Below, one piece after another: positions 17,700 to 26,311 of a stretch of 64,000 nucleotides of DNA (within the stretch, counting starts at the first letter, position 1; each line of letters opens with the position of its first letter). The stretch is from CAYOWK01 sp964407665. Lineage in GTDB: Bacteria > Pseudomonadota > Alphaproteobacteria > Caulobacterales > Hyphomonadaceae. The notes beneath the pieces are model-generated. The model had not been told where the DNA came from and made no database searches. It saw only the letters and a program-made list of their open reading frames with translations. Position numbers and translations under genes: made by a program. Location: positions 1 to 64,000 of the forward strand of contig CAYOWK010000018.1 in the NCBI GenBank assembly GCA_964407665.1. The letters are read 5' to 3'.

Positions 17700-19631
17700 T
17701 CAGCCCCGCTCCTCCAGCCACCGGCTGGCGTCGGACTGGCTTTCGAAGACATGCGGGGCCACGCCGCGATCTGAAAGCATCCGCCCCAGCTTGAGCCGCA
17801 TGAACGCCGTCGTCGCGTAGCGCGTGACAGCCGAATAGTGCTGCGACACGATCAGGTCGATGAAGCGCAGGAAGGCGTCTTCCGCGTCTTCCTCGATCCG
17901 GAACCCGTCATAGTTGACGATGGCCCGCACCTTCCGCCCGATCGCGAGACAGCGCTCATCCAGCAGTCGGTAGAGCGCCAGCACGTCCTTCCTCGACTTC
18001 ACATGCAGACCGCCGAAGTTGACGAACAGGATGTTGCGCCGCTCGTCGTAGACGATCCTGTCTTCCATCCCCAGCTCGACAAGAGAGGCGCGCAAGCCCA
18101 TCGGCTCGTCCTGGAAGATGCGCGCATCCATCTCGCCCACATCGTCCATGATCGGACGGAATTCCATATGGGCGAGGATGTCGCGTTCGAGATCGATCCC
18201 GGGTGCTATCTCGACAAGCTCGACACCGGCGGGAGTCAGCCTGAACACGCAGCGTTCGGTGACATACAGCACTGGCTGTCCCAGGCGGCCGGCCCGCGCG
18301 CCGGAGAAGGTGATCTGCTCCACCCGCTCGCGGAACTTCTTCGACCTGCCCTCGGAGAGGATGTTGAGCCGCCCGCCTTCCACTTCCGCTTTGTGCCCGT
18401 CGGCCGTGAATATGCCGGCGAACACCAGTCGCCTTGCATTCTGGCTGATATTGATGAAGCCCCCGGCCCCCGCGATCCGCACGTCGAAGCGGCTGACATT
18501 CACATTGCCGAACCGGTCCGCCTCCGCCATCCCGAGGCAGGCCATGTCGAGCCCGCCGCCATCATAGAAGTCGAACTGCTGGTTCTGCTGGATCACGGCG
18601 TCGGTGTTCACAGCCGCCCCGAAATCGAGCCCCGAAGCCGGCGCCCCGCCGATCACGCCCGGCTCGGCTGTCAGCGTGACAAGGTCGATCAGGTGTTCCT
18701 CGGTGGCCACCGCCGCCACGCCCTCCGGCATGCCGATGCCAAGGTTCACCACCCCGTTCATCGGCAGCTCCATCGCACAGCGTCGTGCGATGATCTTGCG
18801 GCAGGTAAGTTCCGTATTCCGGCTGGCGCCCGAAGGTGCACGCGCCTCGGCGGAGAAGTAGGGCGAGTAGGGGGTGGCGTAGGTCTGCAGATGCAGCTCC
18901 GGCTCTGCGACGACAACACAATCGACCAGAATCCCGGGCACGATGACCTGACGTGGGTTCAGCGACCCGCGCGCCGCAATCCGCTCCACCTGCGCAATCA
19001 CCACGCCCCCGCAATTGCGGGCGGCGGTGGCCATCGCGAGGTTGTCCAGCGTCAGCGCCTCGCGCTCCATCGTGATATTGCCGGCGGTATCCGCCGTGGT
19101 GCCGCGAATGAACGCGACATTGATCGGACGCGGGCGATAGCGGAGGTATTCCTCCCCCTCGATCTCGATCAGCTCGACAATCTCCTCGGTCGTGACCGAG
19201 TTGATCCTGCCGCCGTCCTGACGCGGATCAACAAAGGTCTCGAGGCCCACCTTCGTGATCACCCCCGGCTTGCCCGCAGCAATGTCGCGGTACATGTGCG
19301 AGATGACGCCCTGGGGCAGGTTGTACGCTTCGACCAGGCCCGACGTGGCCAGCTTGCCGATCTTCGGGATCAGGCCCCAGTGCCCGCCGATCACCCGCTT
19401 CAGCAGGCCTTCATGACCCAGCCGGTTGAGCCCGCGCTCCTTGCCGTCGCCCTGGCCGGCGGCGAACATCAGGCACAGGTCGCGAGGCTTGTCCGTGGAC
19501 AGAAACCTGCGCTCGAGCGCGGCCAGCAGCGCATCCGGCGTGCCGATGCCGACAAAGCCGGATGTGGCGAGCGTATCGCCGGAGCGAATGACCTCCACCG
19601 CCTCGTCGGCTGATACGACTTTGCTACTCAT
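17700..19631 (-). CDS. family I CoA-transferase (YdiF-like) with C-terminal extension
   Basis: A 643-residue enzyme with alpha and beta CoA-transferase halves in one chain (about residues 1-260 and 270-520). TLTAEPGVIGGAPASGLDFG contains the catalytic glutamate that forms the glutamyl-CoA thioester. Such enzymes move CoA between short acyl groups such as acetate, propionate or acetoacetate. The length exceeds the roughly 530 residues of YdiF. The last 110 residues (RNILFVNFGGLHVKSRKDVL through HVFESQSDASRWLEERG) form an added alpha/beta segment that looks like a SpoIIAA/STAS-type fold. GAGGGG precedes ATG 19631. The sensor-kinase gene ends 61 nt upstream on the same strand. Confidence 0.88.
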   Translation of the reverse strand: MSSKVVSADEAVEVIRSGDTLATSGFVGIGTPDALLAALERRFLSTDKPRDLCLMFAAGQGDGKERGLNRLGHEGLLKRVIGGHWGLIPKIGKLATSGLVEAYNLPQGVISHMYRDIAAGKPGVITKVGLETFVDPRQDGGRINSVTTEEIVELIEIEGEEYLRYRPRPINVAFIRGTTADTAGNITMEREALTLDNLAMATAARNCGGVVIAQVERIAARGSLNPRQVIVPGILVDCVVVAEPELHLQTYATPYSPYFSAEARAPSGASRNTELTCRKIIARRCAMELPMNGVVNLGIGMPEGVAAVATEEHLIDLVTLTAEPGVIGGAPASGLDFGAAVNTDAVIQQNQQFDFYDGGGLDMACLGMAEADRFGNVNVSRFDVRIAGAGGFINISQNARRLVFAGIFTADGHKAEVEGGRLNILSEGRSKKFRERVEQITFSGARAGRLGQPVLYVTERCVFRLTPAGVELVEIAPGIDLERDILAHMEFRPIMDDVGEMDARIFQDEPMGLRASLVELGMEDRIVYDERRNILFVNFGGLHVKSRKDVLALYRLLDERCLAIGRKVRAIVNYDGFRIEEDAEDAFLRFIDLIVSQHYSAVTRYATTAFMRLKLGRMLSDRGVAPHVFESQSDASRWLEERG

Positions 19632-19692
19632 CGGCGACGCCCCTCTCGCGCGAGAGGCGAGTGTGCGATGGCCAGCGATTCAGGGCAATGCA

Positions 19693-21057
19693 TCAGACCG
19701 GGGTTTTGGCGGGCGCAGGCGCTGCGAGCAGGGATACGCGCGCGCAGGCCCCCCCTTCGGGCCGGTTGAACAGGCTGAAGGCGCCGCCATGGCTTTCCAC
19801 CAGTGTCTTCACGATGGCGAGGCCAAGCCCAGACCCGCCACCCTGCCGCCCACGCGAAGGTTCGAGGCGTTCGAACGGCGACATCATCCGCTCGATCTCG
19901 GACTCAGGCAGGCCCGGGCCCCTGTCGCAGACGTCCAGGACAATACGGCCATCCCGGCTTGAGGCATGGATCTCGGCGGAGCCGCCATAGCGGACAGCAT
20001 TGTCAGCCAGGTTCGCCAGCACACGCCGCAAGGCGACGGGATCGATCGCCGCGATCAGAGGTGTCGCTGGAAGGTGGGCTAGTGTCACCGGGTCGCCGAC
20101 TTCGGCCCGGGCCAATGCGAATGTGGCTAGCTCCGAGGAAACGTCTGCCGATGCGGTGCGGTCGCCTCCCTTTTCGGACGAGCGCGCAAAGAGCAGGGCG
20201 TTGTCGATGAGCCCGCTCATTTCCTCGATATCGCGCTCGGCCTTGGCGCGCTGCGCATCGTCCGCGATGAACTCGGCGCGCATTCGAAGGCGCGTGAGAT
20301 AGGTCCGAAGATCGTGCGCGATGGCTGCAACAAGCCGGGTCCGCTCCGACACCAGGCCCCGGATACGGACCTTCATGTCATTGAAGGCCGACGCAAGATC
20401 CTGAATTTCGCGCGGCCCCTTCACCTCGAGGTCCGGCGCGTCGAGCCGGTCGGCAAAACTGCGGGCGCCGGCGGCGAGTGTCTCGATCGGCTTTGCGGTC
20501 TGGCGGACAGCAAAAACGAGCAGGACGATCACCGCGAGCCCCGTAAGGCTGACAACCAGCATGGAGCGGGCGAGCACGCCGCGCAGCAATGCAGAGCGCA
20601 CGGGCTCGATCGCGACCCACTGACCGTCCGTTATGCGCACATAAAGGCGTATCGGCCGCCAGTCGCCGCTGCCTCTGCCAAACCATCGGCGCAATCGTCC
20701 CTGCCGCTCAAGATCGACATGGATGTCGCGGTTGGCGAACGCCTGATCGTAGTTCGTGAAGAGTCGGGTCACGATTGGAGCGGAGCCCTTCGCGACCGCG
20801 CGCTGGGGCAGGTCGTCAACCAGGCGCACGGCGATGGTGTCCGAGTTGAGCGCCTGCAGAAGCCGCTCGCGAAGTTCGGGCTCCGTCGCGTCGATGACGT
20901 CAACGATGGCGGCGGCCTGCGCGGGCAGGGGAAGGCGCACGCTGTTGCGTTCGCGATGCGGTCCGAAGAAGACCACCGCGGTAATCAGGTTGAACAGCAC
21001 CACAGCGCCCAGCAGCAGGGCGATCAGGCGGAACGAGATGGAACGCGACAGGGCCAT
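19693..21057 (-). CDS. sensor histidine kinase, EnvZ-like
   Basis: A 454-residue inner-membrane kinase: helix 1 (9-31), a periplasmic domain of about 130 residues, helix 2 (165-185), HAMP (about 186-240), the dimerisation/His domain and an HATPase domain with N box NLADNAVRYG, G1 DRGPGLP and GGSGLGLAIVKTLVE. The phospho-acceptor is His248 in AHDLRTYLTRL. The residue usually proline in this box (HDLRTPL) is tyrosine 253, which is unusual. It pairs with the response regulator ending 18 nt upstream. The signal is unknown; the divergent neighbours suggest an envelope or calcium-related stimulus. Confidence 0.92.
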   Translation of the reverse strand: MALSRSISFRLIALLLGAVVLFNLITAVVFFGPHRERNSVRLPLPAQAAAIVDVIDATEPELRERLLQALNSDTIAVRLVDDLPQRAVAKGSAPIVTRLFTNYDQAFANRDIHVDLERQGRLRRWFGRGSGDWRPIRLYVRITDGQWVAIEPVRSALLRGVLARSMLVVSLTGLAVIVLLVFAVRQTAKPIETLAAGARSFADRLDAPDLEVKGPREIQDLASAFNDMKVRIRGLVSERTRLVAAIAHDLRTYLTRLRMRAEFIADDAQRAKAERDIEEMSGLIDNALLFARSSEKGGDRTASADVSSELATFALARAEVGDPVTLAHLPATPLIAAIDPVALRRVLANLADNAVRYGGSAEIHASSRDGRIVLDVCDRGPGLPESEIERMMSPFERLEPSRGRQGGGSGLGLAIVKTLVESHGGAFSLFNRPEGGACARVSLLAAPAPAKTPV

Positions 21058-21075
21058 GCCGGATCTATCTGGGGG

Positions 21076-21831
21076 TCAGGGACGCGACACGGCGGCGGCA
21101 AACAGGTAGCCGCCGTTCCGGATCGTCCGGATGAAGCGTGGCGCTGCACTGTCATCGCCCAGCTTGCGGCGGAGGCGCGAGAGCATCACATCGACGGAGC
21201 GGTCAAACGCGGTGGCCTCACGGCCCTTGGTCCAGTCCATCAGAAAGTCGCGGCTCAGGACGCGCTGGGGGTGCTTGAGGAAGGCCATCAGCAGGTCGTA
21301 CTCGCCTGCGGACAGTTCGATCGCTTCCCCCTGTGGATTGGTAAAGGCGCGCGAGGACGCCTCCAGCTTCCAGCCTTCGAAAGTGTAGAGCTCCTCCGGC
21401 GGCGCGCCATGGGTGGCCGCAAGGCTTGCCGCGGGACGTGCGCGCCGCAGCACGGCGCGGGCGCGGGCGACGAGCTCGCGCGGGTTGAAGGGCTTGGGAA
21501 GATAGTCGTCTGCGCCGACCTCCAGCCCGATGATCCGGTCGATGTCGTCACCCTTTGCGGTCACGAGGATCACCGGCGGGCCGCCTGACGCCGCAAGGCG
21601 CCGGCAGACAGACAGCCCATCCTCGCCGGGCATCATGACATCCATGACGATCAGGGACGGTCGAGCCTTTTGGAGGAGGGTGTCCAGTGCGGCGGCATTG
21701 GCGCAGGCCTCCACAGCAAACCCTTCGCGCAGGAAGAGTGAGACGGCGAGGTCCCGGATCTCGCTGTCGTCCTCGACGACGGCGACCAGTGCGGGCGAGA
21801 CAGATGCAGTCGACAGAGCAGGTTTCGTCAT
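21076..21831 (-). CDS. OmpR-family response regulator
   Basis: A 251-residue regulator. The receiver domain (about 14-128) has the acidic pair EDD at 20-22, phospho-acceptor Asp64 in IVMDVMMPGEDG, and LPKPF for the switch lysine. The winged-helix domain (about 150-245) has LSAGEYDLLMAFLKHP, RDFLMDWTKGR and the wing TIRNGGYLF. It is translated ahead of the kinase in one operon. Two TGTAA half-sites 10 bp apart upstream of its start suggest autoregulation and control of the divergent genes. Confidence 0.93.
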   Translation of the reverse strand: MTKPALSTASVSPALVAVVEDDSEIRDLAVSLFLREGFAVEACANAAALDTLLQKARPSLIVMDVMMPGEDGLSVCRRLAASGGPPVILVTAKGDDIDRIIGLEVGADDYLPKPFNPRELVARARAVLRRARPAASLAATHGAPPEELYTFEGWKLEASSRAFTNPQGEAIELSAGEYDLLMAFLKHPQRVLSRDFLMDWTKGREATAFDRSVDVMLSRLRRKLGDDSAAPRFIRTIRNGGYLFAAAVSRP

Positions 21832-21874
21832 TGCCTCACATTACAACAGCTTGGGCTTAAAGTCCGTTCATGCC

Positions 21875-21889
21875 TGTAAGTCTGTGTAA
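21875..21889. promoter_or_regulatory. tandem TGTAA boxes, candidate response-regulator site
   Basis: TGTAA occurs at 21875-21879 and again at 21885-21889, exactly 10 bp apart, in the 183-nt region between the regulator gene and the divergent secreted-protein operon. OmpR-type dimers bind such head-to-tail repeats one helix turn apart. An inverted TGTAA (TTACA) is at 21841-21845. Confidence 0.5.
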
Positions 21890-22014
21890 CAGCGCGAGGC
21901 GCCGGACGCCTGCTCCTGAAACACAGTGAGCGGCGCCAGACATCCTGCCGTTTCGGACAGCCCGCAGGTTGTTCTCCACACGCTGGCGAAAGGCTGGCGA
22001 GAAGGACGCCAGTC

Positions 22015-22539
22015 ATGAACCGCCTCGCCGCCGCTACGCTCAGCCTGTTCGCACTTACCGCCATGTCCATCCAGACCGCTGAAGCCCAGCGTGTCGTAAG
22101 GGGCGGCGGCGCCGGTCCCAACGGTGGGGCGGCTGCAGCCCAGGCGCACTCGCGTCAGGGGCCGAACGGTGGACGCGTGGCCGGCGCGCGCGGCGCGGCG
22201 GCTGACGGACAGGGGAACGCCGTCGCAGGCGGCGCCAACTGCGCGACGGGCGCCGCAGGAGCCGCATGCCGGGCAGGTGCCACGACCCGCACCGCTGACG
22301 GTGCGGTCACCCACCAGAGCGGCGTGCGGGCGCAGGGCGCCAACGGCGGAACGCTGACCAGCACGGGCTCCGCGACCCGCGATGCAGACGGCAACGTCGT
22401 CGCCAGCCGCAACACCCAGGCCGCTGGCGCAAAGGGGTCGGTCAATGTCGACAGCGGCTACACCACCGGCGGAGGCGGCACGCGCACCGTGACCTGCATG
22501 GACGCCAACGGTGTCGTAGTGGCCTGCCCGGGCCGGTAG
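22015..22539 (+). CDS. exported Gly/Ala-rich low-complexity protein
   Basis: A 174-residue protein with a signal peptide (cleavage after TAEA). The mature part consists of loosely repeated Gly/Ala/Asn segments, many containing a DG-N-V or ANGG turn (for example DGQGNAV, DADGNVV, DANGVVV). It has four cysteines. I know no enzymatic function; it may be a periplasmic or surface matrix protein. GAAGGA lies 8 nt before the ATG. It leads the operon with the EF-hand and sterol-desaturase genes, divergent from the two-component genes. Confidence 0.78.
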   Translation: MNRLAAATLSLFALTAMSIQTAEAQRVVRGGGAGPNGGAAAAQAHSRQGPNGGRVAGARGAAADGQGNAVAGGANCATGAAGAACRAGATTRTADGAVTHQSGVRAQGANGGTLTSTGSATRDADGNVVASRNTQAAGAKGSVNVDSGYTTGGGGTRTVTCMDANGVVVACPGR

Positions 22540-22564
22540 TTGTCCTTAACCCCAGGAGCTTGCG

Positions 22565-22993
22565 ATGCGCGTTTTCCTCCCGTTTTTGATTCTCGCGGCG
22601 GCATGTGCGCCAGCATCCGCCCAGCAGGGCGCTGGCGGCGTGAGGATGATCGAGCAGCTCGAAAAGGCCGACGCCAACGGCGACGGGGCGGTGAGCAAGG
22701 CTGAGTTCACCGCCCACCGCCAGGCCCAGTTTCCCCGCCTGGACCGCAACAAGGACGGCTTCTTCACCGATGGCGACGTGCCGAAGATCATGAAGAACCG
22801 CATGCCCGCCGGGTTCACCCCGGGCGAGATGCGTGGCCAGTTCGACGTCAATGGCGACGGCAGGATCAGCGAGCATGAGTTCGTGCACGGTCCGGCCATG
22901 GCTTTCGATCGCATCGACGCCAACGCCGACGGCGTGGTTACCAGCGCCGAACTGCAGACCGCACGCACCCAGCTGGCTCAACGGCAGGGCTGA
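22565..22993 (+). CDS. exported EF-hand calcium-binding protein
   Basis: A 142-residue protein with a signal peptide ending in ASAQ and four EF-hand-like loops: DANGDGAVSKAE, DRNKDGFFTDGD, DVNGDGRISEHE and DANADGVVTSAE. The first and third have canonical D-x-N/D-x-D-G spacing with an acidic last ligand; the second ends in Asp. It should bind calcium in the periplasm or outside the cell. AGGAG lies 7-8 nt before the ATG. It is 25 nt after the secreted protein and 5 nt before the desaturase-family gene, so they form one operon, possibly controlled by the divergent regulator. Confidence 0.9.
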   Translation: MRVFLPFLILAAACAPASAQQGAGGVRMIEQLEKADANGDGAVSKAEFTAHRQAQFPRLDRNKDGFFTDGDVPKIMKNRMPAGFTPGEMRGQFDVNGDGRISEHEFVHGPAMAFDRIDANADGVVTSAELQTARTQLAQRQG

Positions 22994-22998
22994 CTGCA

Positions 22999-23814
22999 AT
23001 GGAGAGCCTGCCGAAGTCGCCGGTCTTTCTCGCCTTCGTTCTATTTCTGATCGTCGCTGAAGCGCTTTGGCGCAGATGGGGCAGCCGCCAGGGCTATGAC
23101 GTAGGTGCAGCCGCGGCGTCGGCGGGTGTGGCCGCAGGCAACGCTCTGCTGAAGCCGCTCTCCGCAGCCGTAACCACGGCTGTCATGTTTGCCGTCGAAC
23201 CTTTTGCGATCTGGCGTTTTTCAGCAGACCACTGGGCGACCTGGGCGGCGGGCTTCGTGGCAGTGGAGTTTGTCTATTACTGGTATCACCGCTGGAGCCA
23301 CACGATCCGGTGGCTGTGGGCCTCGCACGCCGTCCACCACTCTGCGAACGAATACACCTTGCCCGCAGCCGTCCGGCTTGGCTGGACCAGTCTCCTCTCG
23401 GGCGGCTGGTTGCTGTTTGCGCCGCTTGTGCTGCTGGGCTTTCCGCCGCTGGTCGTCACGGGCCTGCTTGCCGCGAACCTGTCCTACCAGTTTCTCTTGC
23501 ACACGGAGCTCGTGGGCAGGCTCGGTCCGCTCGAGTGGATTCTGAACACCCCCCAGCACCACCGCGTCCACCATGCCTCCAACCCGCAGTATCTCGATCG
23601 CAACTTCGGCGGCGTCGTCATCGTGTGGGACAGGCTGTTCGGCACATTCGCGGAGGAAGCGGCGGAGGAGCCCATCCGCTATGGCCTCACCACGCCGCTG
23701 ACCAGCAGCAACCCGTTCGTGATCGCCCTGCACGAGTGGGGCGCCATGGGCCGGGATGTCGCGAAAGCTGGATCCTGGAAAGACCGCGCCAGAGCCGCTT
23801 TCGGCAGACCGTAA
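22999..23814 (+). CDS. sterol desaturase / fatty acid hydroxylase family membrane enzyme
   Basis: A 271-residue protein with four or five hydrophobic helices and the three histidine clusters of the di-iron hydroxylase superfamily: HRWSH (about residue 98), HAVHH (about 112) and HHRVHH (about 190). It would hydroxylate or desaturate a lipid at the inner membrane. The true substrate (fatty acid, hopanoid, carotenoid or ornithine lipid) cannot be told. It closes the operon with the EF-hand protein, which makes membrane-lipid adjustment a plausible output of the two-component system. Convergent with metC (3-nt gap). Confidence 0.87.
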   Translation: MESLPKSPVFLAFVLFLIVAEALWRRWGSRQGYDVGAAAASAGVAAGNALLKPLSAAVTTAVMFAVEPFAIWRFSADHWATWAAGFVAVEFVYYWYHRWSHTIRWLWASHAVHHSANEYTLPAAVRLGWTSLLSGGWLLFAPLVLLGFPPLVVTGLLAANLSYQFLLHTELVGRLGPLEWILNTPQHHRVHHASNPQYLDRNFGGVVIVWDRLFGTFAEEAAEEPIRYGLTTPLTSSNPFVIALHEWGAMGRDVAKAGSWKDRARAAFGRP

Positions 23815-23817
23815 GCC

Positions 23818-24990
23818 TCAGTCTGCCGGATAACCGGAAAGCGCCGCGTCGAGATCAGCGATCAGATCGCCCGGGTCTTCGAGTCCGATCGAGAGCCGGA
23901 TCAGCGGCCCGCCCATGTCCAGCCTCGTGGCCGTGCGCTTGATCTGCGGATCGCAATGGATGGCGAGGCTCTCGAAGCCGCCATAGGAGAAGCCCATCCC
24001 GAACAGCTCAAGCGCGTTCAGCACGGCATGAACTGCCGCTGTTGGAGCCGGTTTCAGCACCAGCCCGAACAGGCCGGACGCCCCGGAGAAGTCCCGCTTC
24101 CAGAGTGCGTGCGAGGGGTCCGTCTCCAGCGCCGGATGGATCACGCGCAGCACGGCCGGGTGGCCGGCCAGCCATCGCGCGACGACAAGAGCCGAGGCCT
24201 GATGCTGCGCCATGCGGGTGGGCAACGTGCGCAGCCCGCGAAGGGTCAGATAGGCGTCGTCTGGCGAGACAGACAGGCCGAGATCAGCAGCAGTGTCCCG
24301 CATCCGCTGCGCCAACCCGCTGTCGCGCGTAAAGACCGCTCCCCCCAGCACATCCGATCCGCCGGAAATGTACTTGGTCGTCGCCTGCACCGAGATGTCT
24401 GCGCCAAGGTCAAGCGGATGGTGGTAAAGGCCGCCCGACCAGGTGTTGTCGAAAATCGACACAGCGCCAGCCGCCCGTGCAATCGCTGTGATGGCGGGCG
24501 TGTCCGAAATCTCGAACGTCAGCGATCCCGGGCTTTCGATGAAGACGGCGCGTGTTTCAGGGCGGAGCAGCTTTGCCGCGGCGGCGCCTGCTGCAGGCGG
24601 GAAATACTCCGTCGTGCACCCCAGACGGGTCAGCAGACGGTCGCAGAAGCGGCGCGTCGGACCGTAGACGGTGTCGGAGACGAGGATGTGGGCGCCCGGC
24701 TGCGCCACGGCGAGCAGGGGCAGGGTGCAGCTCATCAGGCCGGATGGCGCCAGCAGCACCTCCGACGCGCCGCCCTCAAGTTGTCCGAGCGCTTCGCGAA
24801 GCGCTGCATGGGTCGATGTCCCGTGGCGGCCATAGGGGGGCATCGAGGACGAATAAAGCTCGGCCGCATGTGCCGCGAGCATGGTGGAGCCGCGCTCGAC
24901 CGACGGATTGACGGTCCGCCCCTCGCTTGGCCTGGGACGACCCGTATGGGCGAGGCGTGTATCCGGCCGGCCGGTTGGTCGCCTCGCCAT
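23818..24990 (-). CDS. metC: cystathionine beta-lyase
   Basis: A 390-residue PLP enzyme of the Cys/Met metabolism family. SVQATTKYISGGSDVLGG contains the Schiff-base lysine, IFDNTWSGGLY is the cofactor aspartate region, and GFSYGGFESL with IRLSIGLEDPGDLI forms the C-terminal signature. The W-SGG and GFSYGGFE forms are typical of MetC rather than of MetB or MetZ. It cleaves cystathionine to homocysteine, ammonia and pyruvate. It starts 3 nt after sseA ends, with GGAAGG inside the end of sseA, so the two are one sulfur operon. Confidence 0.9.
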   Translation of the reverse strand: MARRPTGRPDTRLAHTGRPRPSEGRTVNPSVERGSTMLAAHAAELYSSSMPPYGRHGTSTHAALREALGQLEGGASEVLLAPSGLMSCTLPLLAVAQPGAHILVSDTVYGPTRRFCDRLLTRLGCTTEYFPPAAGAAAAKLLRPETRAVFIESPGSLTFEISDTPAITAIARAAGAVSIFDNTWSGGLYHHPLDLGADISVQATTKYISGGSDVLGGAVFTRDSGLAQRMRDTAADLGLSVSPDDAYLTLRGLRTLPTRMAQHQASALVVARWLAGHPAVLRVIHPALETDPSHALWKRDFSGASGLFGLVLKPAPTAAVHAVLNALELFGMGFSYGGFESLAIHCDPQIKRTATRLDMGGPLIRLSIGLEDPGDLIADLDAALSGYPAD

Positions 24991-24993
24991 CGA

Positions 24994-25857
24994 TCAGCCT
25001 TCCGCGACAGGCAGGCCCGACGTTTCAGCGCCCCACTCGGCCCACGAACCGTCGTACATGCCGACATCATCGTAGCCGAGAACCGCTTCAGCCAGCGCCA
25101 GGACCGCAGCGGTTACGCCCGAACCGCAGGTGTTGACGATTGGTCGCGAGAAATCGACGCCAGCCTTTGCGAATACCTGCTCGAGCTGCTCCGGCGGAAG
25201 CATTGTGCCTTGCGCCGTCAGGAGCTGGCGGTAGGGCAGGTTCAGAGAACCCGGAATATGGCCCTTGCGAACGCCGGGGCGGGGCTCGGCGGCTTCCCCC
25301 CTGAAGCGGTCGGCCGGGCGCGCGTCTATGATCTGGGCGGAATCAGCGGCGACCAGCGCTTCCATCTGTTCACGGCTGCGGATCAGATCGGCCCGTGCGC
25401 GAACGGTGAAGTGCCGGTCGGATGCGTTCAGGGGCGGCAGGTCTTCCTGGGGCCCGCCTGCGGCTTTCCAGGCGTTGAAGCCGCCATCCAGCACGGCGAC
25501 ATCGCCATGGCCCATCGCCCGGAACATCCACCAGACCCGGGCCGAGGCCATGTAGTCGTTCTGGTCATAGCAGATGATGCGGTGGCCATCGCCGAGACCC
25601 AGCTTGCGGGCCCTGGAGGCGAACTTCTCGGGCCGTGGCAGCATGTGGGGCAGGCTGCTCTCGGTATCCGCTATCTCTTCGATATCGAAGAAACGCGAGC
25701 CCGGAATGTGGTGGGCATTGTAGGACTGGCTGCCCTCTCGCCCATCGCTGGGCAGGTACCATGTGCAGTCCAGGATGCGGACATCCGGAGCATGCGAATG
25801 GTTGATAAGCCATTCCGCCGTCACAAGGGGTGATTCAGCGGTGAAACGCGCAACCAT
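24994..25857 (-). CDS. sseA: 3-mercaptopyruvate sulfurtransferase
   Basis: A 287-residue protein with two rhodanese domains. The first (about 10-130) is non-catalytic (CYDQNDYMASARVWWM). The second carries the active loop CGSGVTA (Cys near 242), which matches the mercaptopyruvate type rather than the CRKGVTA loop of thiosulfate sulfurtransferases. It moves sulfur from 3-mercaptopyruvate to an acceptor such as cyanide or thioredoxin. GGGAGG lies 9 nt upstream of the ATG. It heads the operon with metC and has a long leader with possible RNA structure. Confidence 0.9.
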   Translation of the reverse strand: MVARFTAESPLVTAEWLINHSHAPDVRILDCTWYLPSDGREGSQSYNAHHIPGSRFFDIEEIADTESSLPHMLPRPEKFASRARKLGLGDGHRIICYDQNDYMASARVWWMFRAMGHGDVAVLDGGFNAWKAAGGPQEDLPPLNASDRHFTVRARADLIRSREQMEALVAADSAQIIDARPADRFRGEAAEPRPGVRKGHIPGSLNLPYRQLLTAQGTMLPPEQLEQVFAKAGVDFSRPIVNTCGSGVTAAVLALAEAVLGYDDVGMYDGSWAEWGAETSGLPVAEG

Positions 25858-26311
25858 CGCGACCGGCCTCCCGTAGTCTCAACCGATTTGACGCAGCGAC
25901 TTGAGCTGCTGACGAGACGCTCCGGCTCTAACCGGCGCCTCCGCCTTAGGCAAGGCGGACCCGTCCGGATGCCGGCTGAAATGTCATCGCGGCTCTTGGT
26001 TTACGCAGATCGTCCATTCGCACACGCAACAGGCGAATTTCGTTGTGCGGCGCACCATTTGCGTTCGATTGTGGCACAGAAGACGGCCATTCTTTGGGCT
26101 GGGCAGGGGAAAACGTACACGCCAGTCGCCCTTGTGGAGAACTCTATTGTTAAGGGCCGCGTCTCCAGCTTGTGTGCATTAACGATCTGTTACGCTTCGG
26201 CACAAGGCGGACAGGACTGCGGGGGGAATGTGATCCCGGGAGGCCCGAAGGGGTTGGTCCGGGGATTGCGTAGGGGGTAGCGGGTCCTGGACCCGTACGA
26301 GGGTGCGTAGA
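25858..26311. other. 454-nt intergenic region with structured sseA leader
   Basis: No convincing gene lies here; an open frame at 25888-26280 (+) has no ribosome site and reads as noise. On the minus strand, the sseA leader contains a 5-bp hairpin (25909-25905 with 25897-25893). Its UCAA loop can pair with 25882-25879, a GUCUC/GAGAC pair (25918-25914 with 25880-25876) encloses it, and a perfect 7-bp hairpin lies at 25958-25941. The right part, AT-richer from 26080 to 26215, should hold the promoter of the sugar-transferase gene. Confidence 0.45.

Noticed and set aside
17838..19613. 591-residue plus-strand ORF opposite the CoA-transferase
   Set aside because: The minus strand encodes an intact CoA-transferase; the opposite frame shows only His/Arg/Asp-rich low-quality sequence.
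25888..26280. 130-residue plus-strand ORF in the sseA leader region
   Set aside because: No ribosome site, mixed composition, and it covers the likely promoter of the sugar transferase.
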